A stretch of 64,000 nucleotides of DNA from Verrucomicrobiota bacterium (GTDB lineage: Bacteria > Chlamydiota > Chlamydiia > Chlamydiales > Rhabdochlamydiaceae), in the NCBI GenBank assembly GCA_018240065.1, contig JAFEGH010000009.1, positions 186,001 through 250,000 on the forward strand. The letters are read 5' to 3'. Of this stretch, positions 9,833 to 18,909 are shown piece after piece. The number at the start of each line of letters is the position of its first letter. Positions within the stretch are counted from its first letter, which is position 1. The notes beneath the pieces were generated by a model. The model saw only the letters and a program-made list of their open reading frames with translations. It had not been told where the DNA came from and did no database searches. The position numbers and the translations under genes are program-made.

Positions 9833-11077
9833 ATGAAGATTGCAGTCATTGATCACATCTTAAATCCCGGCGGAGGGACGCGCGTTGCCCGATCTCTGCT
9901 TCCTGCAATGAAAAAATTAAGACCTGATCTCGAGATCACTTTTTTCGCCAATGAGCATGGAATCAAAAGGGATAACCTTAAGGAAGTCCTGGACCAAAAT
10001 AATATTAAAGTCATCCATCTTCGGTCTGTGAAGTTTTCCGGAAAAGATCTTTTAGGCCTGAGGGGAAGCAGACATGTCGTCAGCCTAATGCAAAGAAAGC
10101 TTGGCAAGCTAAATGCTCTTCTCCCTCTGCAGATCTCCGGGGCTCTGCAAAGAGAACTGGAAAGCGTTGTGAAAGGGTTCGATTTCGCTTTTTTCACCTG
10201 GCCGTTTCATCTGCATTGCCCCCGGCTTTCCTGCCCGATGGCAGGCATTTTTCATGACTTCAATTATAAGTATTACTTTTCTGCCAGCACGATCCTTGAC
10301 TCCATTGAGAAGTTTTTAAATGACAACATGCCGATATGGCTTGCCAATTCAACTCCGATCGTCTCGACCCAATTCATGAAGTCGGAGATTAAAAAGTTTT
10401 ATCCCCAGTTCGCCGACAAGGTCAAGGTCGTGGAGATCGCACCCATGAGCGAAATTTCAAATCTGGATATGGATCAGGCCCGCAAAATCGTGTCAAAAAT
10501 GGGGATTCCACGTAACTATATCCTTTGCCCTACTCAAATGACCGGCCACAAAAACGTCGGGCCTCTGATTAGCGCCCATGCCCTCTTGAGAAAAAGGGGA
10601 TATCAGGGGGGGCTTGTATTCACCGGCTCCGGGACGGAAGGAATCAATGGCAGATCGTGCGAGATTGGGGTGGAAAGGACACTCGAATGCCAGGATGTCT
10701 ACGGGCTGGGATATGTTTCCAATGAACAGGTCGATGCGCTGATTCAATGCGCCGACGTTCTTGCAAATCCTTCTCTTTACGAGGGGGGATGCGGCCCTGG
10801 ATTTGACGCCTGGGCGCGAGGCGTTCCCGTCGCCATGTCGAACATCCCGACATTCCTCGAGCATATTCAGGCGCACGATGTCAGAGCGGAAATTTTCGAT
10901 CCCAGATCCCCTCAGGACATCGCAGACAAAATCGACAGAATTTTATCCAGCCCGGAAAAAACTGCGAAAGATGTCGAACATTCGAGGAAGGCAATCAGCA
11001 GGTTCACATGGGAGCTTTCCGCTCAAGGCTATCTCAATGTGTTTGAAGAGGTCTTGTTGAATTTAGCCTCGCGGTAG
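9833..11077 (+). CDS. Glycosyltransferase, GT4 type (group 1)
   Basis: 414 residues, no signal peptide, so a cytoplasmic or membrane-associated enzyme. The N-terminal Rossmann half begins with KIAVIDHILNPGGGTRVARSL, where the glycine-rich loop contacts the acceptor or donor. The C-terminal half has CPTQMTGHKNVGPLISA and, near residue 320, NPSLYEGGCGPGFDAWARGVPVA, the equivalent of the EX7E motif of GT4 enzymes (first glutamate in YEGG). It presumably adds one sugar of the repeat unit, with a nucleotide sugar as donor. The ATG at 9833 follows GAGAGAAAAGGCA, a good binding site. The exact sugar cannot be read from sequence. Confidence 0.8.
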   Translation: MKIAVIDHILNPGGGTRVARSLLPAMKKLRPDLEITFFANEHGIKRDNLKEVLDQNNIKVIHLRSVKFSGKDLLGLRGSRHVVSLMQRKLGKLNALLPLQISGALQRELESVVKGFDFAFFTWPFHLHCPRLSCPMAGIFHDFNYKYYFSASTILDSIEKFLNDNMPIWLANSTPIVSTQFMKSEIKKFYPQFADKVKVVEIAPMSEISNLDMDQARKIVSKMGIPRNYILCPTQMTGHKNVGPLISAHALLRKRGYQGGLVFTGSGTEGINGRSCEIGVERTLECQDVYGLGYVSNEQVDALIQCADVLANPSLYEGGCGPGFDAWARGVPVAMSNIPTFLEHIQAHDVRAEIFDPRSPQDIADKIDRILSSPEKTAKDVEHSRKAISRFTWELSAQGYLNVFEEVLLNLASR

Positions 11078-11106
11078 CTGACAAAATTCCTACAATGCAG
11101 GGTGCA

Positions 11107-12234
11107 ATGAGAGTAGCCGTACATTCCCAGGTGTTGACAGCCAGAGAGCTCTTTGGGATCGGCTATTATTTATTCAATCTCATGAATGCGATTGGAAAGC
11201 TCAATCGGAATGATGAGTATTTCCTGTTGTCCGGAAGACCTATCGGACACTTGCCAAGCGGAAATAATATTACCGCGATTCCCAAATCACCAGGAATTCC
11301 TCGCAATTGCTTTTCCTACCTCGGCTTTCCAATCGGAGTATCAAAGGCTGAATGCGATCTGGCCTTTCTGCCGAAAGAGGTGGCCCCTTTCGGACTCTCT
11401 GTGCCAGCTGTCATCACGGCGTACGACCTCTACCCGTTCATCATGCCCAAAGAATTCAAATCGGAGTATCCGCTGAGTTCTGCCGTCCACCACCATTTGG
11501 CGCGGAGATTGCACTTTAGGAGAGCGAGTAAAATATTGGCGATTTCCCAGAGCACAAAAAATGATTTGGTGGAGATCTGCGGCGTCTCCGAAGAGAAGGT
11601 CATTGTGACTCCCCTTGGAGCCGACCCTCTTTTTTTCGAGCGCTTGGCTCAGGATAAAATCGAGCAGGTCCTTCAAAAGTATACTCTCAGGCGCCCGTTC
11701 TTTTTAAACACCAGTTCTCATTGGTGGGGGAGGAAAAATCTGTCGCGCCTCATTCAGGCCTTTGCCATTGCGAGAAAAAAGCACAGCTTGCCTCACCAGC
11801 TGATCATCACTGGAAAACCAGGGCCTTCGCTTGAAAATATGAAACTGATCATTCGCACCGAGGGGTTGGAAAAGGAAGTCAAATTGCTCAGTTATGTTGA
11901 AAGAACAGAGATCGTTGCCATGATGCAGTGCGCAGAGGCCCTAATTTTCCCATCCCTGCATGAAGGATTTGGGCTGCCTGTTTTGGAGGCTATGGCGGCG
12001 GAGTGCCCCGTTGTTACGTCAAACGGTTCTGCGTTGAAAGAGGTTGCGGGGGAGTGCGCTATCCTTGTCGATCCTCTGGACACGGACTGCATTGCTGAGG
12101 CGATTGGAAGGATCGCCACAAATCCCGCTTTGCGCGAGCAAATGATCGCTTGCGGGAAAAGACGGGCTCATTTGTTTACCTGGGAAAATACAGCTCGGAT
12201 AACAATGGAGACTTTTTCTGCGACTGTGGGATAA
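11107..12234 (+). CDS. Glycosyltransferase, GT4 type (mannosyltransferase-like)
   Basis: 375 residues from ATG 11107, which has CAGGG four bases upstream; an in-frame ATG at 11095 lacks a binding site. The C-terminal donor domain is clear: FFLNTSSHWWGRKNLSRLIQAF, then FPSLHEGFGLPVLEAMAAECPVV, the canonical EX7E motif of GT4 retaining transferases. The N-terminal part has LFGIGYYLFNLMNAI. The closest pattern I know is bacterial mannosyltransferases of the MtfB/WbdB kind, which fits the GDP-mannose genes downstream. It probably builds the repeat unit on undecaprenyl phosphate at the inner face of the membrane. The following flippase gene starts only eight bases after its stop. Confidence 0.82.
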   Translation: MRVAVHSQVLTARELFGIGYYLFNLMNAIGKLNRNDEYFLLSGRPIGHLPSGNNITAIPKSPGIPRNCFSYLGFPIGVSKAECDLAFLPKEVAPFGLSVPAVITAYDLYPFIMPKEFKSEYPLSSAVHHHLARRLHFRRASKILAISQSTKNDLVEICGVSEEKVIVTPLGADPLFFERLAQDKIEQVLQKYTLRRPFFLNTSSHWWGRKNLSRLIQAFAIARKKHSLPHQLIITGKPGPSLENMKLIIRTEGLEKEVKLLSYVERTEIVAMMQCAEALIFPSLHEGFGLPVLEAMAAECPVVTSNGSALKEVAGECAILVDPLDTDCIAEAIGRIATNPALREQMIACGKRRAHLFTWENTARITMETFSATVG

Positions 12235-12242
12235 AGACCCAG

Positions 12243-13808
12243 GTGCGCGATTTTTTTTTAACTGTTAATCGAGTGGGCAAGTTGTTATCGCCGAGCCGAA
12301 CGATTCTTTTAGGCTATTTTTCCAGATTCTGGGCAGTGCTGCTCTCCTTTCTGCTCACCCCTGTTTACATTAAAATTATTGGCATTGAGTCATTTGCCAT
12401 TGTCGGTCTGACATTTTCAATCCAGGCAATTTTTCTGTTCATGGATTTTGGATTCGGCGCGGCGACAACCATCGAGGCATCCCAGTTACTCGCCCAAAAA
12501 AAACAAAAAGACCTTTCCAGCCTGTTCCGGACCGGCGAGATCGTCTATTGGGCGGTCGCGGTATTTTTATTTGCGGTGTTTATCTGCTCTTCGAACGTTG
12601 TCACAGCGCTTTGGCTAAGCCGCGTTCCCACTGAACTTTTCGATTTGCAATCGATCATCCCTTTGATGGGAGGCGTCATCCTCTCGCAATGGCCTACCCT
12701 GTTTTACAACGGGGCGCTCCTGGGACTGCAGCGTCAGGACCTCGTGAATCGATTGAATCTGATTGTCGCGACAATAAAAGGGGCATTGACGCTGGCCTTT
12801 TTAATCTACATCAGTCCGACAATCGAGTCGTTTTTGATCGCAAACCTCATTGCCGGACTACTGCATTCTCTTGGCGCCGCGCTTTTTCTCAGAAAATTCA
12901 GTCAGGAAGATCTTCCCGCCTCCGGCTTCGATTTGAAAATGTTTTCCAGGATCGCGAAAAAATCGCTGAAATTGAGCGCTTTAGGGGCATTGAATATCAT
13001 CCTTATCCACATCGACAAGGTCATCCTCAGCAGATGTTTGGATTTGAAGCTCTTCGGTTATTACTCTTTCTGTTGGATCCTGATCTATGGGATGTATGGA
13101 TTCTGCGGAATTCTGACCACCTTTTTTGGCCCCCGTTTTTCCTATCTGAATGCGTTGAACGAGGAGAAAAAACTCACCGAAGCGTATCACCAGGGCTGCC
13201 AATGGATGTCGGTGCTGACCATTTCCGCGACGCTGTTTTTTATTTTCTTTTCGCGCGAAATTCTCTTTTTTTGGACGCGGGATCCCGCATTAGTTGAAAA
13301 CACTTACCTTGTAGCCTCCCTGCTCGTCGGAGGTTCATGCCTTAGTGCCCTTTCCTATATCCCTCAGTGTTTTCAGATCGCCAAGCATTGGACAGCGTTC
13401 ACCATCTCGATACAGGCAGGAAGCATCCTCGTTTGGGTGGGGCTGCTTGTTGTCCTGGTCAATTATTTTGGAGTATTGGGCGCAGGTCTTGGATGGGCGG
13501 CTTTGCACCTTGTCTTTTTGCTTGTCTATTCTTCCGTGATGCACCGTCGATTGCTGATCGGGGAGAAAAGGAGGTGGATCGTCGAGGATCTTCTCAAGCC
13601 ATTTGCCGGCGCGTTTTCAATGTGCTCTCTTTGCTGGATCACATTTTCTCACTTCATGCAGGGTTTTTTGGGGATTCTTCTTCTTTTCCTGATCGCCGTC
13701 GCCACCATTGTCGCAAGCGGATTCATGGCCAGTTCGATTCGTCCGACAATGGTCGAGTTCATCAAGCGGAGGTTCGCATCACAGCTTACCGGCAAGATGG
13801 GGGAATAA
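12243..13808 (+). CDS. Wzx-type polysaccharide flippase
   Basis: About 521 residues with twelve to fourteen hydrophobic helices. The start of the membrane part, RTILLGYFSRFWAVLLSFLL followed by PVYIKIIGIESFAIVGL, is the typical first-helix pattern of the MATE/MOP polysaccharide transporter family. Such proteins move undecaprenyl-linked repeat units to the periplasmic face. The frame is open upstream to 12150, but that part overlaps the preceding gene by 85 bases and is compositionally odd; I take GTG 12243, directly after the previous stop, though GTG at about 12273 (VGKLLSPSR) is also possible. Both flanking genes are polysaccharide enzymes. Confidence 0.8.
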   Translation: MRDFFLTVNRVGKLLSPSRTILLGYFSRFWAVLLSFLLTPVYIKIIGIESFAIVGLTFSIQAIFLFMDFGFGAATTIEASQLLAQKKQKDLSSLFRTGEIVYWAVAVFLFAVFICSSNVVTALWLSRVPTELFDLQSIIPLMGGVILSQWPTLFYNGALLGLQRQDLVNRLNLIVATIKGALTLAFLIYISPTIESFLIANLIAGLLHSLGAALFLRKFSQEDLPASGFDLKMFSRIAKKSLKLSALGALNIILIHIDKVILSRCLDLKLFGYYSFCWILIYGMYGFCGILTTFFGPRFSYLNALNEEKKLTEAYHQGCQWMSVLTISATLFFIFFSREILFFWTRDPALVENTYLVASLLVGGSCLSALSYIPQCFQIAKHWTAFTISIQAGSILVWVGLLVVLVNYFGVLGAGLGWAALHLVFLLVYSSVMHRRLLIGEKRRWIVEDLLKPFAGAFSMCSLCWITFSHFMQGFLGILLLFLIAVATIVASGFMASSIRPTMVEFIKRRFASQLTGKMGE

Positions 13809-13834
13809 CCGGTTTTCCTCGCTTTTGTCTTGGG

Positions 13835-13863
13835 ATGACAATTTATTTCCTGTTTTATAGAAT
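13835..13863 (+). promoter_or_regulatory. Putative promoter of the gmd-manC operon
   Basis: ATGACA at 13835-13840 and TAGAAT at 13858-13863 with a 17-base spacer; each hexamer has one mismatch to consensus. It sits in the 107-bp gap before gmd and would drive the four overlapping genes gmd, GT4, manC and polymerase. Confidence 0.5.
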
Positions 13864-13915
13864 GACGAACCCATTGGGTATGTATTGCTAAATCCATGTA
13901 ACAGAGGAAAAAATC

Positions 13916-15007
13916 GTGAAAAAGGCTCTCATCACTGGAATTACCGGACAGGATGGCTCCTATCTGGCTGAATTACTTCTTGAAAAAGGGTATTCCGTTC
14001 ATGGTTTCGTACGCCGCTCCTCCACTTCAAACTTAAATAGAATCGGGCATCTCTGTCAGGACGAGGCCGTGAGCGATCGTTTTGCCCTGCATGAAGGGGA
14101 CTTAAGCGACTCGTCGAGCATCAAGCGTATCGTCGATCTCGTTCAGCCCGATGAAATCTATAATTTGGCTGCGATGAGCCACGTGAAAGTTTCCTTCGAT
14201 ATCCCCGAATACACCGGAGACATCGATGGCCTCGGCCCCCTGCGCTTTCTGGAAGCGATCCGAGCCAATTGCCCCAAGGCACGGTTTTACCAGGCTTCTA
14301 CTTCCGAGCTGTATGGGAAAGTCAGAGAAATCCCTCAATCGGAAACGACCCCTTTCTACCCCCGCTCCCCTTACGGTGTCGCAAAGCTCTACGCTTATTG
14401 GGCTGTGATTAATTATCGAGAGTCCTATGGGATTTATGCCTGCAACGGGATCCTGTTCAATCATGAAAGCCCGAGACGGGGAGAGACTTTCGTCTCGCGA
14501 AAGATCACCCTCGCTGTCGCCCGGATCAAAATGGGGCTTCAGGAGCGGCTTGTGCTCGGCAACCTCGACGCCAAGAGAGACTGGGGATACGCCAGAGATT
14601 TCGTCGAAGGGATGTGGAGGATGCTACAGCAGGAGACTCCCGATGACTTCGTTCTGGCCACCGGAGAGACCACAACAGTGCGCGATTTTGTCGAACTCTC
14701 CTTCCGTGAAGTGGGGATTGAGATCAAGTGGGAAGGCAAAGGCGTGGAAGAGAAGGGGTTTGACCGGGAGACGGGAAATCTTCTGGTCGAAGTGTCCCCT
14801 GAATTTTTCCGTCCCGCCGAGGTCGATCTCTTGATTGGGGATCCGACAAAAGCACGTGAAAAGCTGGGATGGACATCGTCCACGACATTGCAGGAACTTG
14901 TCCGCATCATGATTAAATCCGATTTGGAATTGACCCAGAAAATGGCAGGATCCGATGCGCTGTCCAATCCCGTCTTCTTTCTAGGCAAACGCCTGGTTAA
15001 TAGATGA
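13916..15007 (+). CDS. gmd: GDP-mannose 4,6-dehydratase
   Basis: 363 residues, usual length for Gmd. N-terminal Rossmann motif [19 protein letters not shown]; catalytic region with the substrate-binding [15 protein letters not shown] and the SDR Tyr-Lys pair in [12 protein letters not shown]; then [20 protein letters not shown], which is highly diagnostic. It converts GDP-mannose to GDP-4-keto-6-deoxymannose, the branch point to GDP-fucose, GDP-rhamnose or GDP-perosamine. No fucose synthase or other reductase is next to it, so the final sugar is unknown. The GTG start at 13916 is preceded by AGAGGAAAAAAT. The 3' end overlaps the next gene as ATGA. Confidence 0.95.
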   Translation: MKKALITGITGQDGSYLAELLLEKGYSVHGFVRRSSTSNLNRIGHLCQDEAVSDRFALHEGDLSDSSSIKRIVDLVQPDEIYNLAAMSHVKVSFDIPEYTGDIDGLGPLRFLEAIRANCPKARFYQASTSELYGKVREIPQSETTPFYPRSPYGVAKLYAYWAVINYRESYGIYACNGILFNHESPRRGETFVSRKITLAVARIKMGLQERLVLGNLDAKRDWGYARDFVEGMWRMLQQETPDDFVLATGETTTVRDFVELSFREVGIEIKWEGKGVEEKGFDRETGNLLVEVSPEFFRPAEVDLLIGDPTKAREKLGWTSSTTLQELVRIMIKSDLELTQKMAGSDALSNPVFFLGKRLVNR

Positions 15008-16119
15008 AAACAGCGCTCGTCTACGACTGGCTCGTGACGATGGGCGGAGGGGAAAAGACCCTTAGCGCAATTGAGGAAGCTTACCCCGCCCCCATCCACA
15101 CTCTGGTCCACGACCCCAAGCGTTTGAAGGGGACTCCTTTCGAAGGAAAGGAAGTCCATACTTCATTTATTCAAAATCTCCCCTTTGCCAAACGTCTTTA
15201 TCGGAATTACCTCCCTTTTTTTCCTCTGGCGATCGAGCAATTCGATTTAAGCGGCTTCGATCTGGTAATTTCGACATCCCATGCAGTCGCTAAAGGGGTC
15301 TTGACGACCGCCGATCAATTGCATTTATGCTACTGCCTCACCCCGATGAGATACGCCTGGGATTTGACCCACCGCTATCTCGATGGAGTCAGCGGGATTC
15401 AGAAAGGGATCGCCAAAGCGTCGCTCCACTACTTGAGGAACTGGGATATCGCATCGCTTCGCAGAGTCGATCATTTTGCCGCGATTTCGCATTATATTGC
15501 AGCACGCATCAAAAAGGTCTACGGCAGAGACGCCGCAGTGATTTATCCTCCCGTAGAAACCGACGAGATCCCATTCCTGGAAGGAAAGGAAGACTATTAC
15601 CTGGCTGTCTCCCGCATGGTCCCCTACAAACGGATTGATTTGATCGCAGAGGCATTCTCTCATTTTCCCGATAAGCGTCTTATCTTGGTCGGCGATGGAC
15701 CTGAAATGAAGAAGGTCAAATCGGTTGCCGGAAAAAACGTTGAAATTTTAGGCTGGCAGTCCGATGCCAAAGTACGCGAACTGATGAGCAGGGCCAGGGG
15801 ATTTCTATTTGCCGCCGAAGAGGATTTCGGGATCGTCGTCGTCGAGGCGCAGGCAGCAGGAACTCCTGTGATCGCTTTTGGAAAAGGAGCCGCACTGGAG
15901 ACTGTCGTAGAAGGGCAAACGGGACTCTTTTTCAAAGAGCAGACGGTGGCAAGCCTATGCGATTCGATCAGAGAATTTGAGAGGCGCAGCTTCGATCCTG
16001 AAACGATACGCAGACATGCCCAGTCGTTCAGCCGCGCAAGATTTATAAGTGAATTTAAGCAATTCGTAGAAACGAAAACTGAGGATTTCCATGAAATACG
16101 TCATTCTCGCCGGGGGTAG
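15004..16119 (+). CDS. Glycosyltransferase, GT4 type (WbaZ-like, probable GDP-mannose user)
   Basis: 371 residues. The N-terminal segment [21 protein letters not shown] and the mid-protein [20 protein letters not shown] are typical of the WbaZ/RfbZ-like mannosyltransferase group. The donor domain shows [25 protein letters not shown], and an E-rich EX7E region [20 protein letters not shown] near residue 275. It is sandwiched between gmd and manC with overlaps at both ends (ATGA at 15004; 29 bp at the 3' side), so it very likely uses GDP-mannose or the Gmd-derived sugar. Cytoplasmic face of the inner membrane. Confidence 0.83.
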   Translation: MKTALVYDWLVTMGGGEKTLSAIEEAYPAPIHTLVHDPKRLKGTPFEGKEVHTSFIQNLPFAKRLYRNYLPFFPLAIEQFDLSGFDLVISTSHAVAKGVLTTADQLHLCYCLTPMRYAWDLTHRYLDGVSGIQKGIAKASLHYLRNWDIASLRRVDHFAAISHYIAARIKKVYGRDAAVIYPPVETDEIPFLEGKEDYYLAVSRMVPYKRIDLIAEAFSHFPDKRLILVGDGPEMKKVKSVAGKNVEILGWQSDAKVRELMSRARGFLFAAEEDFGIVVVEAQAAGTPVIAFGKGAALETVVEGQTGLFFKEQTVASLCDSIREFERRSFDPETIRRHAQSFSRARFISEFKQFVETKTEDFHEIRHSRRG

Positions 16120-17518
16120 CGGAACGCGCCTTTGGCCTTTTTCTCGAAACTCTTTTCCCAAGCAGTTTTTGCATTTCGGCGATGGAGAGTCGCTCCTTCA
16201 AAAGACAGTCAAGCGCTTCTATCCTTCGGTCAAGCCCACGGATATTCTTATCGTCACGAACCAGGCTTACTTCCATTTGGTCAAGAATCAGCTCTGCGCA
16301 ATCGATCCGGGGTTTGAAAAGCAGATCATCATCGAGCCTGAAAGGAAGAATACAGCTCCAGCCATCTGTCTTGCCGTCAAATACCTACAGGAAGTCTTAG
16401 GCGTCGGCAAAGAGGAGTGCATCCTTGTTTCCTCCTCAGATCACATCATTTCGCCAGAAAAAGTCTTTTTGGCGGCATTGAATAAAGCAGAGGAGATGGC
16501 TCAAAAAGGACATCACGTGATTTTCGGGATCAGGCCCAACAAGCCGGAGACAGGCTATGGCTACATCAAAGCTGAAGAGACGGAGGACAGCGCTGTTCGA
16601 AAAGTGGAGCAGTTTGTCGAAAAGCCCGACTATCCGACAGCGCAAAAATATCTTCTGTCCGGGGAGTATTTATGGAATTCAGGAATCTTTTTGTTCCAGA
16701 TCGAATCTTTTTTAAACGAGATCGCTGCTTTTTGTCCCGCAATTGCAAGCTGCGCATCGGGCAGTTTTAAAGAGTTTGTGTCTCGATTTTCAGAGATGCC
16801 GGACGTGTCGGTCGATTGCGCTTTGATGGAACGCTCTCAAAACACCATGGTCATGCCGCTGGATGTCTCTTGGTCCGATGTCGGCTCCTGGGATAGCGTC
16901 TATGACCTTCTGGACAAGGACAAGAATCAAAATGTCAAAGTGGGCAATGTCATCGATATCGACACCAAAAACTGTCTTATCATGGGCGACAAACGCCTGA
17001 TTTCGACCATCGGGCTGGAAGATTTGCTGATCATAGAAACGGAAGACGCTCTGTTCATCGGCAAGAAAGGGGAATCGCAAAAGGTAAAGAACCTCGTCGA
17101 GGAGCTTAAAAAACGAAACGCGAAAGAACCCTTTGACCATTTGACGTCTCACCGTCCCTGGGGCAAATTCACCGTTCTGGAAGAAGGAACCAGGTACAAA
17201 ATCAAACGGATCGTCGTCGATTCAGGACAACGCCTCAGTCTTCAGAAGCATTACCATCGCAGCGAGCATTGGGTCGTCGTCAAAGGAACAGCCAAGGTCA
17301 CCATCGGCGATAGAGAACAACTTGTCCATGAGAATGAAAGTGTTTATGTGCCTAAGTCGGAAATGCATCGTCTCGAGAATCCGGGAAAAGTCCCGCTTGA
17401 ATTGATCGAAGTGCAGGTCGGAGAATACGTGGGAGAAGATGACATCGTCCGCTTTGATGATATTTATGGACGGGCGGATGGAAAAAACGATAATCCTGTC
17501 ACAGCCTCCAAGCGATGA
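16091..17518 (+). CDS. manC: Mannose-1-phosphate guanylyltransferase / mannose-6-phosphate isomerase
   Basis: 475 residues, the bifunctional length. The N-terminal nucleotidyltransferase domain has the signature [13 protein letters not shown], and FVEKPD near residue 175. The C-terminal 110 residues form the type II isomerase cupin (HRPWGKFTVLEEG, QKHYHRSEHWVVVKGTAKV, with the metal-binding histidines). It supplies GDP-mannose, the substrate of gmd. The reading frame begins 29 bases before the preceding gene ends, suggesting translational coupling. Confidence 0.95.
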   Translation: MKYVILAGGSGTRLWPFSRNSFPKQFLHFGDGESLLQKTVKRFYPSVKPTDILIVTNQAYFHLVKNQLCAIDPGFEKQIIIEPERKNTAPAICLAVKYLQEVLGVGKEECILVSSSDHIISPEKVFLAALNKAEEMAQKGHHVIFGIRPNKPETGYGYIKAEETEDSAVRKVEQFVEKPDYPTAQKYLLSGEYLWNSGIFLFQIESFLNEIAAFCPAIASCASGSFKEFVSRFSEMPDVSVDCALMERSQNTMVMPLDVSWSDVGSWDSVYDLLDKDKNQNVKVGNVIDIDTKNCLIMGDKRLISTIGLEDLLIIETEDALFIGKKGESQKVKNLVEELKKRNAKEPFDHLTSHRPWGKFTVLEEGTRYKIKRIVVDSGQRLSLQKHYHRSEHWVVVKGTAKVTIGDREQLVHENESVYVPKSEMHRLENPGKVPLELIEVQVGEYVGEDDIVRFDDIYGRADGKNDNPVTASKR

Positions 17519-18861
17519 ATGAAAAGGCGGAGATTTTCTTTCGAGCGATGCGATTCACCCCGGTTTGGGGTGTCGTTGATCTTTTGTTAATCTTGCATTT
17601 TTGTTTTAGCTGGTATTTCTCGGCAAAAAGAACGGGGTGGAAGATCGATTTTTGGCATCTGACCCTCTTACTCAGTATTGTTCCAGCCCTTCTTTTTCTT
17701 TATCCATTTTGCGCCTCGCCATACAATGAAGTTTCCACCTTGGGCCATCTTGAAAAAATCGTTCCTTTCGTAGATCGGGCGTTTGCTATCAGCATCCTGG
17801 GGTATTGCTTTATTTGGGTTGGGCGCTATTCCTTTGACTTGACCAAAGCCAGGCTCCCCTTCATCGTTTTGGCGCTATGGATGCGTCCGCTGGCACAGGT
17901 CGTTGAGTCCAATATTAAAAACAGAAGGGCGGTCGCCCTTTTGACCTGGGGGGCGGCTCTTTTAGGGCTGACGATCCTTGCCATTCAATTCACTCATGGG
18001 ACTTTCTTCAATGGGAGGGGATTTTTTTTACAAAGTCCAAATTTGCGCCCGCTCTTTAACGTGACGATTGCCATTTTCCCGTTTGCCCTTGCTTTTCTCG
18101 CCCTGAGGTTTACTCAGTTCAAAGAAAAAAGAACTCTTAAGATGTTTGCTTTCCTGCTCATCCTGTCTTTGTTTTTTGGAGTGCGCTTTATCCTTATCAA
18201 TGGATTGCTCTATTTGTTCGTACAACAAATTTTCTATCGGGAAGGGCAGGGTAGTTTATTAAAGATTGGGATGGGGTGCTTTCTACTGTTGTTCCTAGCT
18301 GTGCTTCTTGGAAAATTCAGGGAAGGGATTTACAATCCCCTTTATGTCGGCGGAGTCCTTTTCTTTAATTTATTCTATGGAAACAACTTTTCCGACACGC
18401 GCGATTTCGCCTGGATCTTGTCTCACTGGGACGGCGAGTTTCTTTATGGAAAGAGTTATTTGTCAGGGATCATTTCTTTCATTCCGAGGGCCTATAGCGC
18501 CTTTAGGGAGGAATGGGGATTTTCAATGTATACGAATCAACTGATCGGATTCGATTCCGAGGTGATGCCCGGCTTAAGGCCTGGCTATTTTGGCGAGGCC
18601 TATATTAATTTAGGAATACCCGGCGTCATTTTTTTTGGGTGGCTGCTGGGCTTTATTCTTCGCTATGCAGACGTTCAGATCAAAGAAGCCGTAAGGGTTT
18701 CCAAAGATGTGATCAAAGGATATTCTCTTACGGTGGGATTCTATTTTTTGCAGTGTCTGATCATTTCAGCCAGCATGTGGATGTTCTACGTCTTCGTCTT
18801 GATCAATCTAGCATTGATCCCTTTCCGAGAGAGAACAAGAGTACAATCCCAAACGGTTTAA
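17515..18861 (+). CDS. O-antigen / oligosaccharide repeat unit polymerase (Wzy-like)
   Basis: 448 residues with ten or more membrane helices and an ATGA overlap with manC. Polymerases of this kind are poorly conserved; the supporting signs are the topology, the genomic place at the end of a polysaccharide operon, and the segment SFIPRAYSAFREEWG followed by LRPGYFGEAYINLGIPGVIFF, which resembles the G-E-x-Y-x-N-x-G pattern of O-antigen polymerases. It would join flipped repeat units in the periplasm. It is distinct from the Wzy_C-type protein at 8260. A short hairpin follows the gene. Confidence 0.7.
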   Translation: MNEKAEIFFRAMRFTPVWGVVDLLLILHFCFSWYFSAKRTGWKIDFWHLTLLLSIVPALLFLYPFCASPYNEVSTLGHLEKIVPFVDRAFAISILGYCFIWVGRYSFDLTKARLPFIVLALWMRPLAQVVESNIKNRRAVALLTWGAALLGLTILAIQFTHGTFFNGRGFFLQSPNLRPLFNVTIAIFPFALAFLALRFTQFKEKRTLKMFAFLLILSLFFGVRFILINGLLYLFVQQIFYREGQGSLLKIGMGCFLLLFLAVLLGKFREGIYNPLYVGGVLFFNLFYGNNFSDTRDFAWILSHWDGEFLYGKSYLSGIISFIPRAYSAFREEWGFSMYTNQLIGFDSEVMPGLRPGYFGEAYINLGIPGVIFFGWLLGFILRYADVQIKEAVRVSKDVIKGYSLTVGFYFLQCLIISASMWMFYVFVLINLALIPFRERTRVQSQTV

Positions 18862-18868
18862 ATCGGAG

Positions 18869-18909
18869 AAACTGAAGTGCTTGAGGCCAGCAGCCAAACA
18901 CTTCAGTTT
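18869..18909. terminator. Hairpin between convergent genes, probable bidirectional terminator
   Basis: Perfect 11-bp arms AAACTGAAGTG (18869-18879) and CACTTCAGTTT (18899-18909) around a 19-base loop. It sits between the ends of the polymerase gene (plus) and topA (minus) and overlaps the topA stop codon. T-tracts after the stem are short in both directions, so strength is uncertain. Confidence 0.55.

Noticed and set aside
12150..12242. Longer N-terminus for the flippase
   Set aside because: This part overlaps the preceding glycosyltransferase by 85 bases and reads as a cysteine-rich, non-membrane stretch unlike Wzx N-termini.
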